Of a stretch of 64,000 bases of DNA, positions 48,301 to 55,700 are shown piece by piece. Every line of letters begins with the position of its first letter. Within the stretch, counting starts at the first letter, position 1. The translations under genes were made by a program, and so were the position numbers. Origin of the DNA: Actinostola sp. cb2023 (lineage: Eukaryota; Cnidaria; Anthozoa; Actiniaria; Actinostolidae); assembly GCA_033675265.1 (NCBI GenBank), contig JAUJYZ010000837.1, forward strand, positions 62,001 through 126,000. The letters run 5' to 3'. The notes below the pieces were generated by a model. That model worked only from the letters and a program-made list of their open reading frames with translations, did no database searches and was not told the DNA's origin.

Positions 48301-50525
48301 GAATGTTCGGAACTATACATATTCGGTAGTATTCGCAACTATTCGGCACTATTCGTTTATATTCGTTTAACTTATTATTCGAGACTTCTCGTATTCTTGG
48401 ATCTGACTATCACCAAAGTGAAGCTGGTTTCAGATTTTTGGTGTCAGGTTTTTGACTCAGATTATTGGATCTGGTGTCAGTTTTTTTCCGGGGGGCACGA
48501 CGGCAATCAGCCTTTAATTCGTTCTATCTCTTGATAAACGTTTCGAAATGCAATCACATGTAACAACACCTTAGAGACTGGGCTTTAGCCGCTCCTGAAT
48601 ACATTCTTAGTGTTAGACTTTCACGTAAAAGTAAATAAATAGCGGTGTCAGATTTTTTGGTGTTTGATCTCTGTGTTCATAACACAAATATTTATCTCGT
48701 ATCATGTTGTAGTATCACGCATCCTCGGAAACCCAGGGGCTGTATTCTTTCCCTTTCCTTTCCCCCTCCCCCTAAAGCCCCTGGGTTTCCGAGGATGAGT
48801 ATCACGTTGCTCTAAATAAAACATTGTCACGCTGATCCCCAACCCTATAAGACCTATCCAAAGAACATTACACACTTACACTATGTATTCTCTCATTTAT
48901 TTATCAACTTCAAAGTCAAAATCTTTCTAAACGGACACGTACCGCGTGGTGTCATTAGAATCAGATTTTTGCAGTGGTTGCATGGACGTTGCAGTGAAAA
49001 TCTTTCTAAACGGACAAGTATCGCTTGGTGTCAGATTTTAGAACAAGGTTCACGTTACATGCAACTTGAAGTATCTCGACTGTACTACATAAAAACCGAC
49101 ACAGGTTCTTCAATTTGAGCAGATTCTCAATTTGAATCGCACGCGGTAACGTGAACCTTGTTGAACGTGACTCGGACTGCAAAAATCTGAGTCAAAAACC
49201 TGACACCAAAAATCTGAAACCAGCTTCACTTTGGTGATAGTCAGATCCAAGAATACGAGAAGTCTCGAATAATAAGTTAAACGAATATAAACGAATAGTG
49301 CCGAATAGTTGCGAATACTACCGAATATGTATAGTTCCGAACATTCCAGGAAAAGTCTCAAATTGCAATGACACTCGTGCCAGCTCGTGTCAGTTACGTT
49401 GTCTTTTGCAAGTGCTACGATGACATGCAAGCGGGCATGAAAGCACGACTAAGTGGATCAAAAGCGCCCTTTACCAGAGGTAATTTTGATAGACGATGAC
49501 CAAATTAGTTCAAGCAGTGATAATGAGTTGTATTCACCATTCTCGAGGTAAGTACGTGTCCACGTGTTATTCCATGATATCAAGCGTGATAGCTTAGCAT
49601 GAATTTTTAAAAACTGTATCCACTCGTCGTATTTAAAAAAATGACGTTCCCCAATTGCAAACTTTTAAGGAAATGAAATTCAGCATCTGAGTATCGAAGA
49701 GCGGAGATCTGTGACACCACTGGAAAGTTAATTATGGAAAGGTTTCAGCCAAGAGACCATTATATATAATGGTTTCTTGTTTCTGCTTTTTACCACTTTT
49801 CCGCCGTTTCAGCTTTTTACCACTTTTCCGCCGTTTCCGCCGTTTCAGCTTTTTACCACTTTCCGCCGTTTCAGTTTTTTACCACTTTCCGCACTTTCCG
49901 CCGTTTCAGCTCTTTCCGCCGTTTCCGTTTCCGCTTTCCGCCGTTTCAGTTTCAGCCTTTTATCGCGACCCAAATCCTTCCGTACTCATCTTACTCAACT
50001 TTACTCTAATCTTGATTCTTTTTATCAAACGCCAATACTGATAACTCTGATTACTATAAATACATCTTCACCGCATTATATATTTAATGAACTTAATCAA
50101 GTGTCACATTTTTAATTAACAAATTTAAATACTATTGTAGTTTATTCATCATTTCTATTTATTGTAAATTATGATTTCATTATGTCAGTGTTTTCGATTG
50201 TAACTAATATTGTTCTGTAATTATTGTAATAAGTAGTTATTGTATCTAGTGGGCCAAATTGGAAACCAGTATTCAGTTGTATTTGCTGTATTTGTAACCC
50301 ACTCAAAATAAAAAGTATATCATTATTATTATTATGCAAGTCCCTTTCTCGTGTTTGATATATTACTTTAAAATTTGTTTACAGAACCCATTGAGCGATT
50401 TGAAACTGTTTCTTGATGTGTACAAGAGAGGTGTGGATGACGATGATCTAATAGACGACATAAAGCTATTCGTCCAGAAAGTAGAGTTTCAGATTTTCAA
50501 AAACCCCGAAACTTCTTCAAACTGA
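15386..50525 (+). CDS. Caspase-like (peptidase C14, metacaspase-type) protein, copy 2, with premature stop
   Basis: Tandem paralogue of the gene ending at 9298. Exons: 15386-15532, 16411-16584 (or -16563), 16997-17158, 17314-17549, 41191-41291, 41991-42244, 44394-44584, 45021-45286, 45496-45686, 47058-47298, 50385-50525 (TGA). Every splice phase matches copy 1. Exon 1 starts MALQKKALLVAPGYDALPG, the usual first strand of a C14 domain; the ATG lies two bases after a good acceptor (ttcacttcag), so a 5' UTR intron is possible. His is near residue 85 (YYSGHG) and Cys near 134-141 (DCCHSG). Exon 10 carries a 7-base insertion relative to copy 1 that creates TAA at 47178-47180 and shifts the frame. 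Beyond it the old frame is still well conserved, including exon 11, so the break is recent, a sequencing error, or yields a C-terminally shortened protein. Intron 4 is about 23.6 kb and hosts an 18.8 kb transposon; exon 7 is preceded by about ten partial copies of itself. Confidence 0.75.
17566..22273 (+). repeat. 41-bp minisatellite in intron 4 of caspase copy 2 (~115 units), with higher-order repeats
   Basis: Same unit as 3370-4678 but about 3.6 times longer. A higher-order duplication of about 1.02 kb is visible: marker variants such as tacagccgcgctcc (20058, 21084), gttccgtgtatctac (20253, 21276, 22087) and cttctgatcaatc (19416, 20438) recur at that spacing. The array ends abruptly at the transposon and resumes at 41069. 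Open frames up to 1341 codons are artefacts of a stop-free 41-bp unit. Confidence 0.95.
22274..22309 (+). repeat. Left terminal inverted repeat of the 18.8 kb transposon
   Basis: 36 bases identical to the reverse complement of 41033-41068. The outermost eight bases, AACATGTT, are themselves palindromic. Preceded by the TCCT target duplication at 22270-22273. Identity stops at base 37. Confidence 0.92.
22580..23700 (+). repeat. Left subterminal satellite, 62-63 bp palindromic unit
   Basis: About 18 head-to-tail units beginning AAAAAGTCTTCGGAAATTT and continuing through GGTATATCTGGTAAATTACTG and GAGCTC. Each unit contains a near-perfect 32-base palindrome: AAAAAGTC ... GAAATTTC ... GACTTTTT, 13 of 16 arm bases pairing. 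First units have five T (63 bp), later ones four (62 bp). The array begins after accaaccgagcag, which also borders the right array, so inverted symmetry extends past the units. It reads as short open frames only because 63 is a multiple of three. Confidence 0.9.
23837..30611 (-). CDS. ParB-like domain protein with possible methyltransferase-like C-terminus, transposon-borne
   Basis: Eleven exons on the minus strand, all with GT-AG borders and matching phases: 30402-30611, 29755-30238, 28206-28508, 27900-27985, 27113-27208, 26526-26884, 26221-26342, 25479-25636, 24942-25125, 24370-24540, 23837-24000; total 2337 bases, 778 residues. Residues 75-231 include a low-complexity Pro/Ser/Arg linker. 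Residues about 235-310 look like a ParB/sulfiredoxin-fold domain: a strand-rich start (KVLVTNLKQPR), MKPLLVAVKE, then YELEVIGGNHRRAALQQL, matching the family GxxRxxA signature. A helical region follows (about 362-512). Near 717-725, TVLEVGSNEG resembles a SAM-binding motif I, and ADVIFIQNEK upstream sits where a permuted methyltransferase would have DPPY; no real DPPY is present, so activity is doubtful. The tail is acidic (EEEEEED). ATGs at residues 1, 6 and 11 could each start. Partition, nuclease or DNA-binding roles are only inferred. Confidence 0.7.
25879..26115. mobile_element. Nested foldback sequences in an intron of the ParB-like gene
   Basis: ggttattccatggttttct pairs with agaaaaccatggaataacc (25879-25941), and atcctatacatatta pairs with taatatgtataggat around 25947-26115, enclosing two copies of actatgaaatagc/ctctgtatttcatag. 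Small non-autonomous element(s). Confidence 0.6.
27262..27742. mobile_element. Foldback element with ~110 bp arms in an intron of the ParB-like gene
   Basis: ttactaccatttgcgatcaa at the left pairs with ttgatcgcaaatggtagtaa at the right, and identity of the arms continues through cgtttgtaggcgtg. The centre is about 260 bases. It lies between the exons at 27113-27208 and 27900-27985. Confidence 0.85.
28509..29754 (-). other. Intron 2 of the ParB-like gene
   Basis: 1.25 kb between exons; no coding stretch or strong repeat noticed on either strand. Confidence 0.5.
30612..31158. promoter_or_regulatory. Divergent intergenic region between ParB-like and DBF4-like genes
   Basis: About 550 bases separate the start codons of two oppositely transcribed genes, so it should hold both promoters. 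It contains the palindrome-like TTGTTCTGAAACAAT twice (near 30908 and 31038) and a loosely repeated GACAGACAC...CAAGG...GTGACAGTTAT block. No TATA box could be assigned with confidence. Confidence 0.45.
31159..32203 (+). CDS. DBF4-like protein (Cdc7 kinase activator homologue), transposon-borne, with one-base frame break
   Basis: Intronless. Residues 1-135 are acidic and Ser-rich. Residues about 138-222 resemble the BRCT-like motif N of DBF4 (LRGRTFFLFC ... ITELGGEIAIFF). Residues about 249-275 match motif M (PPFIKVEDKSRKYRPL), which contacts Cdc7 in known DBF4 proteins. The first frame ends at 32040. A CCHH DBF4-type zinc finger lies one frame over: Cys codons at 32066 and 32075, His codons at 32111 and 32129 (CxxC ... 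HxxxxxH), ending with TAA at 32201-32203. The shift coincides with a run of seven A near 32020; six A would join the frames. It may be a real mutation, frameshifting, or a homopolymer error. DBF4 with Cdc7 phosphorylates MCM to fire origins; whether this copy does so is unknown. Its presence within the transposon suggests capture from a host, possibly through a processed copy since it lacks introns. Confidence 0.78.
32418..32638. mobile_element. 221-bp foldback element between DBF4-like and integrase-like genes
   Basis: gttgtccagatgaaaagact and onward pair with agtcttttcatctggacaac; arms are about 57 bases and include cacgtgattcattatg. It separates the two plus-strand genes and may be an insertion or a hairpin in the spacer. 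Flanking duplication unclear. Confidence 0.8.
33045..39351 (+). CDS. Integrase-like (RNase H fold, DUF7869-type) protein, probable transposase; 5' end unresolved
   Basis: Exons with consistent phases: 33045-33198, 33482-33689, 34522-34695, 35298-35419, 35561-35951, 36281-36342, 36641-36684, 37612-37865, 38129-38479, 39025-39351 (TAA); about 694 residues. Order of landmarks: Cys-rich start KCCHQNC; FKLCQTAYRNIIGIS; GDKMPDTGTIHLP; VNRFTRCDYCTVLGEEKRKA; a catalytic-looking core with LQLDN (Asp codon 35871) followed by ENKNQFVLNF, then VGHTHEDVDQMF (36302-36337); and a C-terminal small-barrel region, VAVNLDNFKPP ... VQWLKGGYTKKWLPW. This arrangement matches a large, poorly characterised family found in cnidarians, molluscs and fishes that I recall as DUF7869. 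The conserved D and HEDVD residues fit a DDE/RNase H nuclease, so I infer transposase function from fold and location. The first in-frame ATG in the first exon is at 33086; an upstream coding exon is probably missing from my model. Confidence 0.72.
34004..34304. mobile_element. TA-type MITE in an intron of the integrase-like gene
   Basis: Left cctattttttttaaaaattg..gacatcagtc pairs with right gactgatgtcttcgacaacc ttttttgaaatagg. Inner gaccgaactgcatta / taatgcagttcggtc also pair. Clearly the same family as 51225-51525. Confidence 0.78.
34783..35131. mobile_element. Foldback element in an intron of the integrase-like gene
   Basis: cagctaatttac(atc)acgcgtgaccagt pairs with actggtcacgcgtaaattagctg. 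The middle includes aaatgttc-type inverted words. No gene. Confidence 0.72.
39575..40660 (-). repeat. Right subterminal satellite, inverted copy of the left array
   Basis: About 17 units reading as the reverse complement of the left array (AAAAAGTCCGCAGAAATTTC ... GACTTTTTGAGCTC). The outer border again shows the gctcggttggt motif near 40580. A 253-codon minus-strand open frame (39897-40658) arises purely from the 63-bp period and is not taken as a gene. Confidence 0.9.
41033..41068 (-). repeat. Right terminal inverted repeat of the 18.8 kb transposon
   Basis: Reverse complement of 22274-22309, followed by TCCT at 41069-41072 and then the resumed minisatellite unit. Confidence 0.92.
41069..41107 (+). 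repeat. Remnant of the intron 4 minisatellite beyond the transposon
   Basis: tccttcttatcaatcattgt then cattctgtgtgtctacagcg: one unit continuing the array interrupted at 22273. The next bases (attgaaaccctgc) align with unique intron sequence leading to exon 5. Confidence 0.9.
41735..41873 (+). repeat. 69-bp tandem duplication in intron 5 of caspase copy 2
   Basis: ctaaattgcgcgttgtccta through ggccccttaagtagt is present twice, essentially identical. Confidence 0.88.
42360..44393 (+). repeat. Array of ~10 partial copies of exon 7 with its splice acceptor (caspase copy 2)
   Basis: Units of about 110 bp start with ctatctttctttcttcttta and run gcatggatgcttggcctatt into the exon as far as ccctaaacatag, then return to a pyrimidine tract. 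Copies near 42386, 42493, 42808, 42927, 43717, 43829, 43943, 44058, 44169 and 44281 precede the one full exon (44394-44584). Units whose end reads catagatgag hit a TGA soon after the exon fragment. Some copies form a two- or three-unit higher-order repeat. Copy 1 has only the single real exon. Confidence 0.93.
42965..43616. mobile_element. ~650 bp insertion inside the exon 7 fragment array
   Basis: Ends aaggcctggttcaa and ttgaaccaggcc are inverted and interrupt the fragment array; gtac flanks both sides. Contains several cacgtgac/gtcacgtg palindromes. No gene seen. Confidence 0.65.
46317..46523. mobile_element. 207-bp MITE with CAGTGGCGG ends, intron 9 of caspase copy 2
   Basis: CAGTGGCGGATACAGG and the reverse complement of its right end, CAGTGGCGGGTCCAGG, match. 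AAACT flanks both sides (46312-46316, 46524-46528). The middle is a four-copy repeat of ttccatggactctgaaaggg. Confidence 0.72.
46552..46685. repeat. Small foldback, intron 9 of caspase copy 2
   Basis: agccgcatctacacgagcaa pairs with cttgctcgtgtagatgtggct; an internal copy of the arm and ttttccttgtcaag words also occur. The word catcgccaatttttccttg recurs at 13085. Confidence 0.65.
47676..49971. mobile_element. 2.3 kb long-armed foldback element with 10-bp target duplication
   Basis: Ends gggttgcgataaaaggctga and its inverted partner (ttttatcgcgaccc) bound arms of about 790 bases (47676-48464 and about 49186-49971) around a unique centre. AAATCCTTCC occurs at 47666-47675 and 49972-49981. A 9-10 bp duplication and very long arms fit a Mutator-like (MULE) foldback. 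The arms begin with a tandem gaaacggcggaaa motif. Mirror open frames inside the arms (48217-48534 plus, 49110-49430 minus) are not credible genes. Confidence 0.88.
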
Positions 50526-51004
50526 ATTTCATTTCTCCTTATTTCGCGGACTTTTATTTGTATTTTTAGGGACTGCGTTTTCCTTTATTTTCGTGCCAAA
50601 CATCGATAAAGTGAGACACGGCCATTTTAGTAGATCACTTTTCTTTTATATTCACCGAGCGGTGACTATTGCAATAAGACGCAATTTATGACCAATCAGA
50701 GCACGCGAATGTTACTATTCACCTGCGTAATTACGTAATCACTGTAATCATTAGAGTCGTTTTTCGTATGAGTGGGAAACCTACGGTACCGTGACACTCA
50801 AATGGCTTCCTTCATTTCTGAACCAATCAAAAAGCGTGCAAATCCATCTCATCCAATCAAACTCTTTCAATACGACACGGTACCGTGACACTCAAATGGC
50901 TTTCTTTCTGAACCAATCAAAAAGCGTGCAGATCCATCTCATCCAATCAAACTCTTTCAATACGGCACGGTACCGTAACTTTCCCACACTTACGAAAACA
51001 ACTC

Positions 51005-51222
51005 TATCAGTATAGACTATATACATTCACTGGGTAATCGTTAGCTATCATAGGCTATATACATGCATTCACTGGGTAATCGTTAGCTATCATAGGCTAT
51101 ATACATGCATTCACTGGGTAATCGTTAGCTATCATAGGCTATATACATGCATTCACTGGGTAATCGTTAGCTATCATAGGCTATACACATTCACTGGGTA
51201 ATCGTTAGCTATCATAGGCTAT
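51005..51222 (+). repeat. ~42-bp tandem repeat (5 units)
   Basis: Unit tcactgggtaatcgttagct then atcataggctatatacatgcat. A single related copy occurs at 10010-10030, in the homologous region after copy 1, so the array expanded on one side only. Confidence 0.88.
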
Positions 51223-51224
51223 AC

Positions 51225-51525
51225 ACCTATTTCAAAAAAGGTTGTCGTAGACATCAGTCCATAGGCGATAGGTTATAGGTCGTTGCAAGACCGAACTGCA
51301 TTATGGTAACAGCTTGAATGTCGTTGATGCCAGAAATATTTTATAAAATTCGATTCAAAATTTGACTTGCTTGAATTCAAGTAGTTACGATATCATACAG
51401 CTTTTCATACAGAAAGTGCTATTTGTGGCTATTCTAGCTGTTACCGTAATGCAGTTCGGTCTTGGAACGACGTATAAGCTATTGACTATAGACTGATGTC
51501 CTCGACAACCTTTTTTGAAATAAGT
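51225..51525. mobile_element. TA-type MITE (CACCTATTTCAAAAAAGG family)
   Basis: CACCTATTTCAAAAAAGG ... CCTTTTTTGAAATAAGTG inverted ends with TATA on each side; inner caagaccgaactgcatta pairs with taatgcagttcggtcttg. Arms are imperfect overall. Confidence 0.78.
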
Positions 51526-52115
51526 GTATACATCACACGCTGGAGTACGTTTTACTGTTTTATCAGTTAGCACAGTAAGATCTTAGAAATAAATCAATAT
51601 TGCTTTTATAAATCAAGCAATTTTTAATGCTAAACATGCTATTTTTTATAGTAAGCTGAATTTTGTAACCAAACTGCACAACTTGCTACATTAGCTGTAT
51701 AAACTACAGATTGTAGGAAATAAAGTCAGATATAATTAATACAAACATGGTAGTCTTGAGGGTCATGCTTTGGGGACAGTATTCCAAAGGGTTTCATCTC
51801 ACTAATTCTAATCACTTCTATTCAAGTCAGTTCGCGATCAAAGCTTACACGTGATCAGCAGCACAATCCATATCGTATGCTGGCATGGTCTAAATAACTC
51901 GACTGACAATATATTTATCCTGGCTGTATTAAACAAGGGAAATACGAAGGTCATCCCATGATACTTTGCAACGTATTTGGACGGGATTTGTTGCTCGAGT
52001 TTTCGAACATACGTCGTTTGAATGTATGTCGTCCAAATAAAGGTTAACAAATGGTTTCGTAGCCTAACTGATCTAACTACATACCGACCACTGTTCTCCA
52101 TTTGATGTGATTAGT

Positions 52116-52445
52116 TGATAGAACGATCTCCAAAGTCGTTGATTGTCCAGATTGTTTGACGTACAATCCTTGGCTTTCTTTAAAAAAATGACATTGGAAA
52201 AGATTCTGAGCAGCTGCAACATCTAGTAAGGCGAAAAATTAGAAAAACACGATTTCTGCCATACATTTACTGTATATATAATAAAATTGCTACGCCATGT
52301 ATTTTTGATAGAACCATCTCCAAATTCGTTGATTGTCTAGATTTTTTGACGTACAATCCTTCGCTTTCTTTAAAAAAATGACATTGGAAAAGATTCTGAG
52401 CAACTGCAACATCTAGTAAGGCGAAAAATTAGGAAAACAGATTTC
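52116..52445 (+). repeat. Two-copy ~140 bp direct repeat upstream of the acyltransferase gene
   Basis: gatagaacgatctccaaagt through tctagtaaggcgaaaaatta occurs at 52116 and, with few changes, at 52309. Confidence 0.82.
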
Positions 52446-52791
52446 TATAAACTATCGGTTTATAATGACGGCTAGTTGAGAGAAAATATATTTCCAATAC
52501 CTGCAGGAATACCTGGACATGAAGGGAAATCCTAAATATCTCATAAATAACCTCAGAAAATATACCGGTATAAGTAGACAATACAATGTGAGGGTTTTGT
52601 TAGGAAAATCCTAATGTCACGCAAACATCACGCAATCTTTCTGTTTTGTAGTGTTGTGAGCTTCTATTGGCTCCCGAACACGTGTATTGGCCTGCGCAGA
52701 ATAAAACGCAAAAATACTTTGACCTTTGAAGTTTGATACGATCGATCGCTTGGGACCTCACAATCTGAAGTCTCTGAACGGTTCCCCAACT

Positions 52792-55700
52792 ATGGCGTTA
52801 ATCAAGTTCGCCCCGCTCAGCATTCCGCTTCATCGTCGCTTAGAAACAGCCGCCGTTGCTTTATACTATTATTCGTTCTTCTTTGGTGCACTGATAGGCT
52901 TCCTAGTCATCATTGGATTACTATACACTTCGCTCTACCCGATTGCACTTTTCTATCTGGCATGGGCCTATCTGTTCGACTCTGGTACACCGAGCCATGG
53001 CGGACGAAGGTCTAAGTTTATGCGAAGGCTGAAAGTGTGGCAGTATTTCCGTGATTACTTCCCAATTTCGTTGATCAAGACTGCCGAGCTTGACCCACAA
53101 AGGAACTACATTTTTGGCTATCATCCACACGGGATATTGTGTGCCGGAGCCTTCTGTAATTTTGCCACCGAAGCGACGAACTTCAGTGAGATATTCCCTG
53201 GCGTCACTCCACATCTCTTGCCGCTCATGGGTAAGTTTTGTACACAATTGATGTTTACAAATGTAATTTGCATAGTAAGATCGCACTTGTAAGCTTCTCG
53301 TACAAATTCGTGATCACTCCACTCGTGAGTTCAAAAGCCCTCAAAAGAAAAGGTTAATGCAATTTGAGAACTTTAAATATCACGAGGAGATATATATACC
53401 TCCTAATTTCCTCCTAAAGCGAATATGTTTTTGCAAGTTTTCGATGGTAAATATAATTGTACTTATCGAACACAATAGGCTTTAGTTTCTATTAACTTAT
53501 ATATCCGCTCCTGGAAGTTTTGAAATAAAAATAAAAATAACTTCCGACTGACAGGAACAAGTTTAAGTACAGCTAAGCTGTCATCAGATCATTAGAATGT
53601 AACGCAATCATTCATTCTGAATCGCACAGTACAACGCGTTACTGCCTCTTGCTTCACTAACTTTTCTATAACTACTACTACTACTACTAATAATAATAAT
53701 AATAACCTTTATTTACGTTTCAAATTACCTAGCTTACACAAGTGTAAACTAATTGAGGACACCTATCTACCTAAAATCTACACCATACCCAAACCCAAAG
53801 CCCCACCTAATTTCCCCAACCCTTCCCCCCAGTGTTGTGATGAGGTACTTTGAATTTAGTTAAAATAGAACATAATGTTTACGTTATTTTTAATCGTGAA
53901 TGTCCGTTTTGATATTGAACTCTGAGCTCGGTGACCCCATTGCCCTCTGCCTTCGTTCCAACATGAAGACACGGTTCCTGGAAAGGATAACGATTTCAGC
54001 AAACACAAACAGCTTACAAAAACAATGAGAAAGACTAGATAAAGTAACATATAAAACAGACCATCTACAGCGTATTTTTAAAATCGGATTTTGAGAATTC
54101 AAGAAGGGTGACCAAAAGTATGATTTTCCCCCCTTTTCCAGGAATTGAACTTCAGATGCAAATTTTACGAATTTTTTTCACTTTTAGTTGGACATTGAGA
54201 GAGTGCATGGTTTATCAAGTTATTTGAGCCAATTAATATTAACATATTGGGACAGGATCCTGATTTTTAACTCAAATACTATTAAAGTGCCTATAACCCC
54301 TGTGAGTTTGTTTTAAAAATCGATTATATATTAAGTGAATAGTTACAGGTTTCAGTATTTTGTGATTTGAACTTGGTGTTTGTGAGTTATAGAGGTTTGA
54401 AATCGGGATATGTTAATTTGGTGACGTAACTTATAACTAAGGAGTGATGCCATAGCTTATTTAGTTGTGTTCTTTCTGAAATAGGATAAAAAGTTTATCA
54501 AACCATATCTATCAACTGTGAAAAGATATTGCAAGTTTCAAAATGTCAGTAATTTGCACAAGGGTGTTTTTGCGTGAGGCCTAGCTAGCTGATTCCTTAA
54601 AGTGCGTCATTTTGACGTCATCTGATTTCCATATCGCGATTTCCAACCTCTATAACTTGCAAACGCGAAGTTCAAATCACAAAATACTGAAACCTGCAAC
54701 TATTCACTTAATATATAAGCGATTTTTAAAACAAACTCACAGGGGTTATAGGCACTTTAAAAAGACATTCAATTAATAATATATAACAACATTTTCAGAT
54801 TCTACATTTACTAAGTTGTCAGAAAATGCATTAATTAAGTAATTAAGGTACAACACACGGTGCAACATTGCGAGCAACAATAATCTATTGCAGAGGTGTT
54901 CGCATGCTGCAATTCATGCACCCATTGCCAGCCGCAATGTTGCATGCAAGTTATAAATTGCAACCATGTGTCTTGAGTTTTTACTTGTGCCCAGGCCGAA
55001 GGCCGGGTCGTGTTCACTACTCAACATTGTAGTGGGGGTAGGGGGGTTGCTAGTTGTAGTGGGGCCCCCAGGTAAAAATGAGAGGCGGGATCCCGCCAAT
55101 CCCAGCCGGGATTATTAGACATCCCAGCCGGGATCCCAGGATCCCACCATCCCAGTCGGGATCCCACCATCCCAGCCGGGATCCCACCATCCGAGCCGGG
55201 ATCCCACCATCCCAGCCGGGATTATTAGACATCCCAGCCGGGATCCCAGGATCCCACCATCCCAGCCAGGATCCCACCATCCCAGCCGGGATCCCACCAT
55301 CCCAGCCGGGATCCCACCATCCCAGCCGGGATCCCACCATCCCAGCCGGGATTATTAGACATCCCAGCCGGGATCCCAGGATCCCACCATCCCAGTCGGG
55401 ATCCCACCATCCCAGCCGGGATCCCACCATCCCAGCCGGGATCCCACCATCCCAGCCGGGATCCCACCATCCCAGCTGGGATCCCACCATCCCAGCCGGG
55501 ATTATTAGACATCCCAGCCGGGATCCCAGGATCCCACCATCCCAGTCGGGATCCCACCATCCCAGCCGGGATCCCACCATCCGAGCCGGGATCCCACCAT
55601 CCCAGCCGGGATTATTAGACATCCCAGCCGGGATCCCAGGATCCCACCATCCCAGTCGGGATCCCACCATCCCAGCCGGGATCCCACCATCCGAGCCGGG

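Larger units (their letters stand above)
50526..52791. other. Spacer between caspase copy 2 and the acyltransferase gene
   Basis: No exon recognised. Holds a foldback with cggtaccgt inverted ends (50754-51005) containing a ~95-bp duplication, a ~42-bp tandem repeat (51005-51222), a TA-type MITE, sequence shared with the spacer after copy 1, and a ~140-bp duplication (52116-52255, 52309-52445). The acyltransferase promoter should lie just upstream of 52792. Confidence 0.6.

Noticed and set aside
48217..49430. Two mirror-image open frames of 105-106 codons
   Set aside because: They are the two arms of a foldback element; no domain or codon signal supports a protein.
53856..54102. Short minus-strand open frames with hydrophobic stretches in acyltransferase intron 1
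   Set aside because: Under 71 codons, no motif, no splice context; expected by chance.
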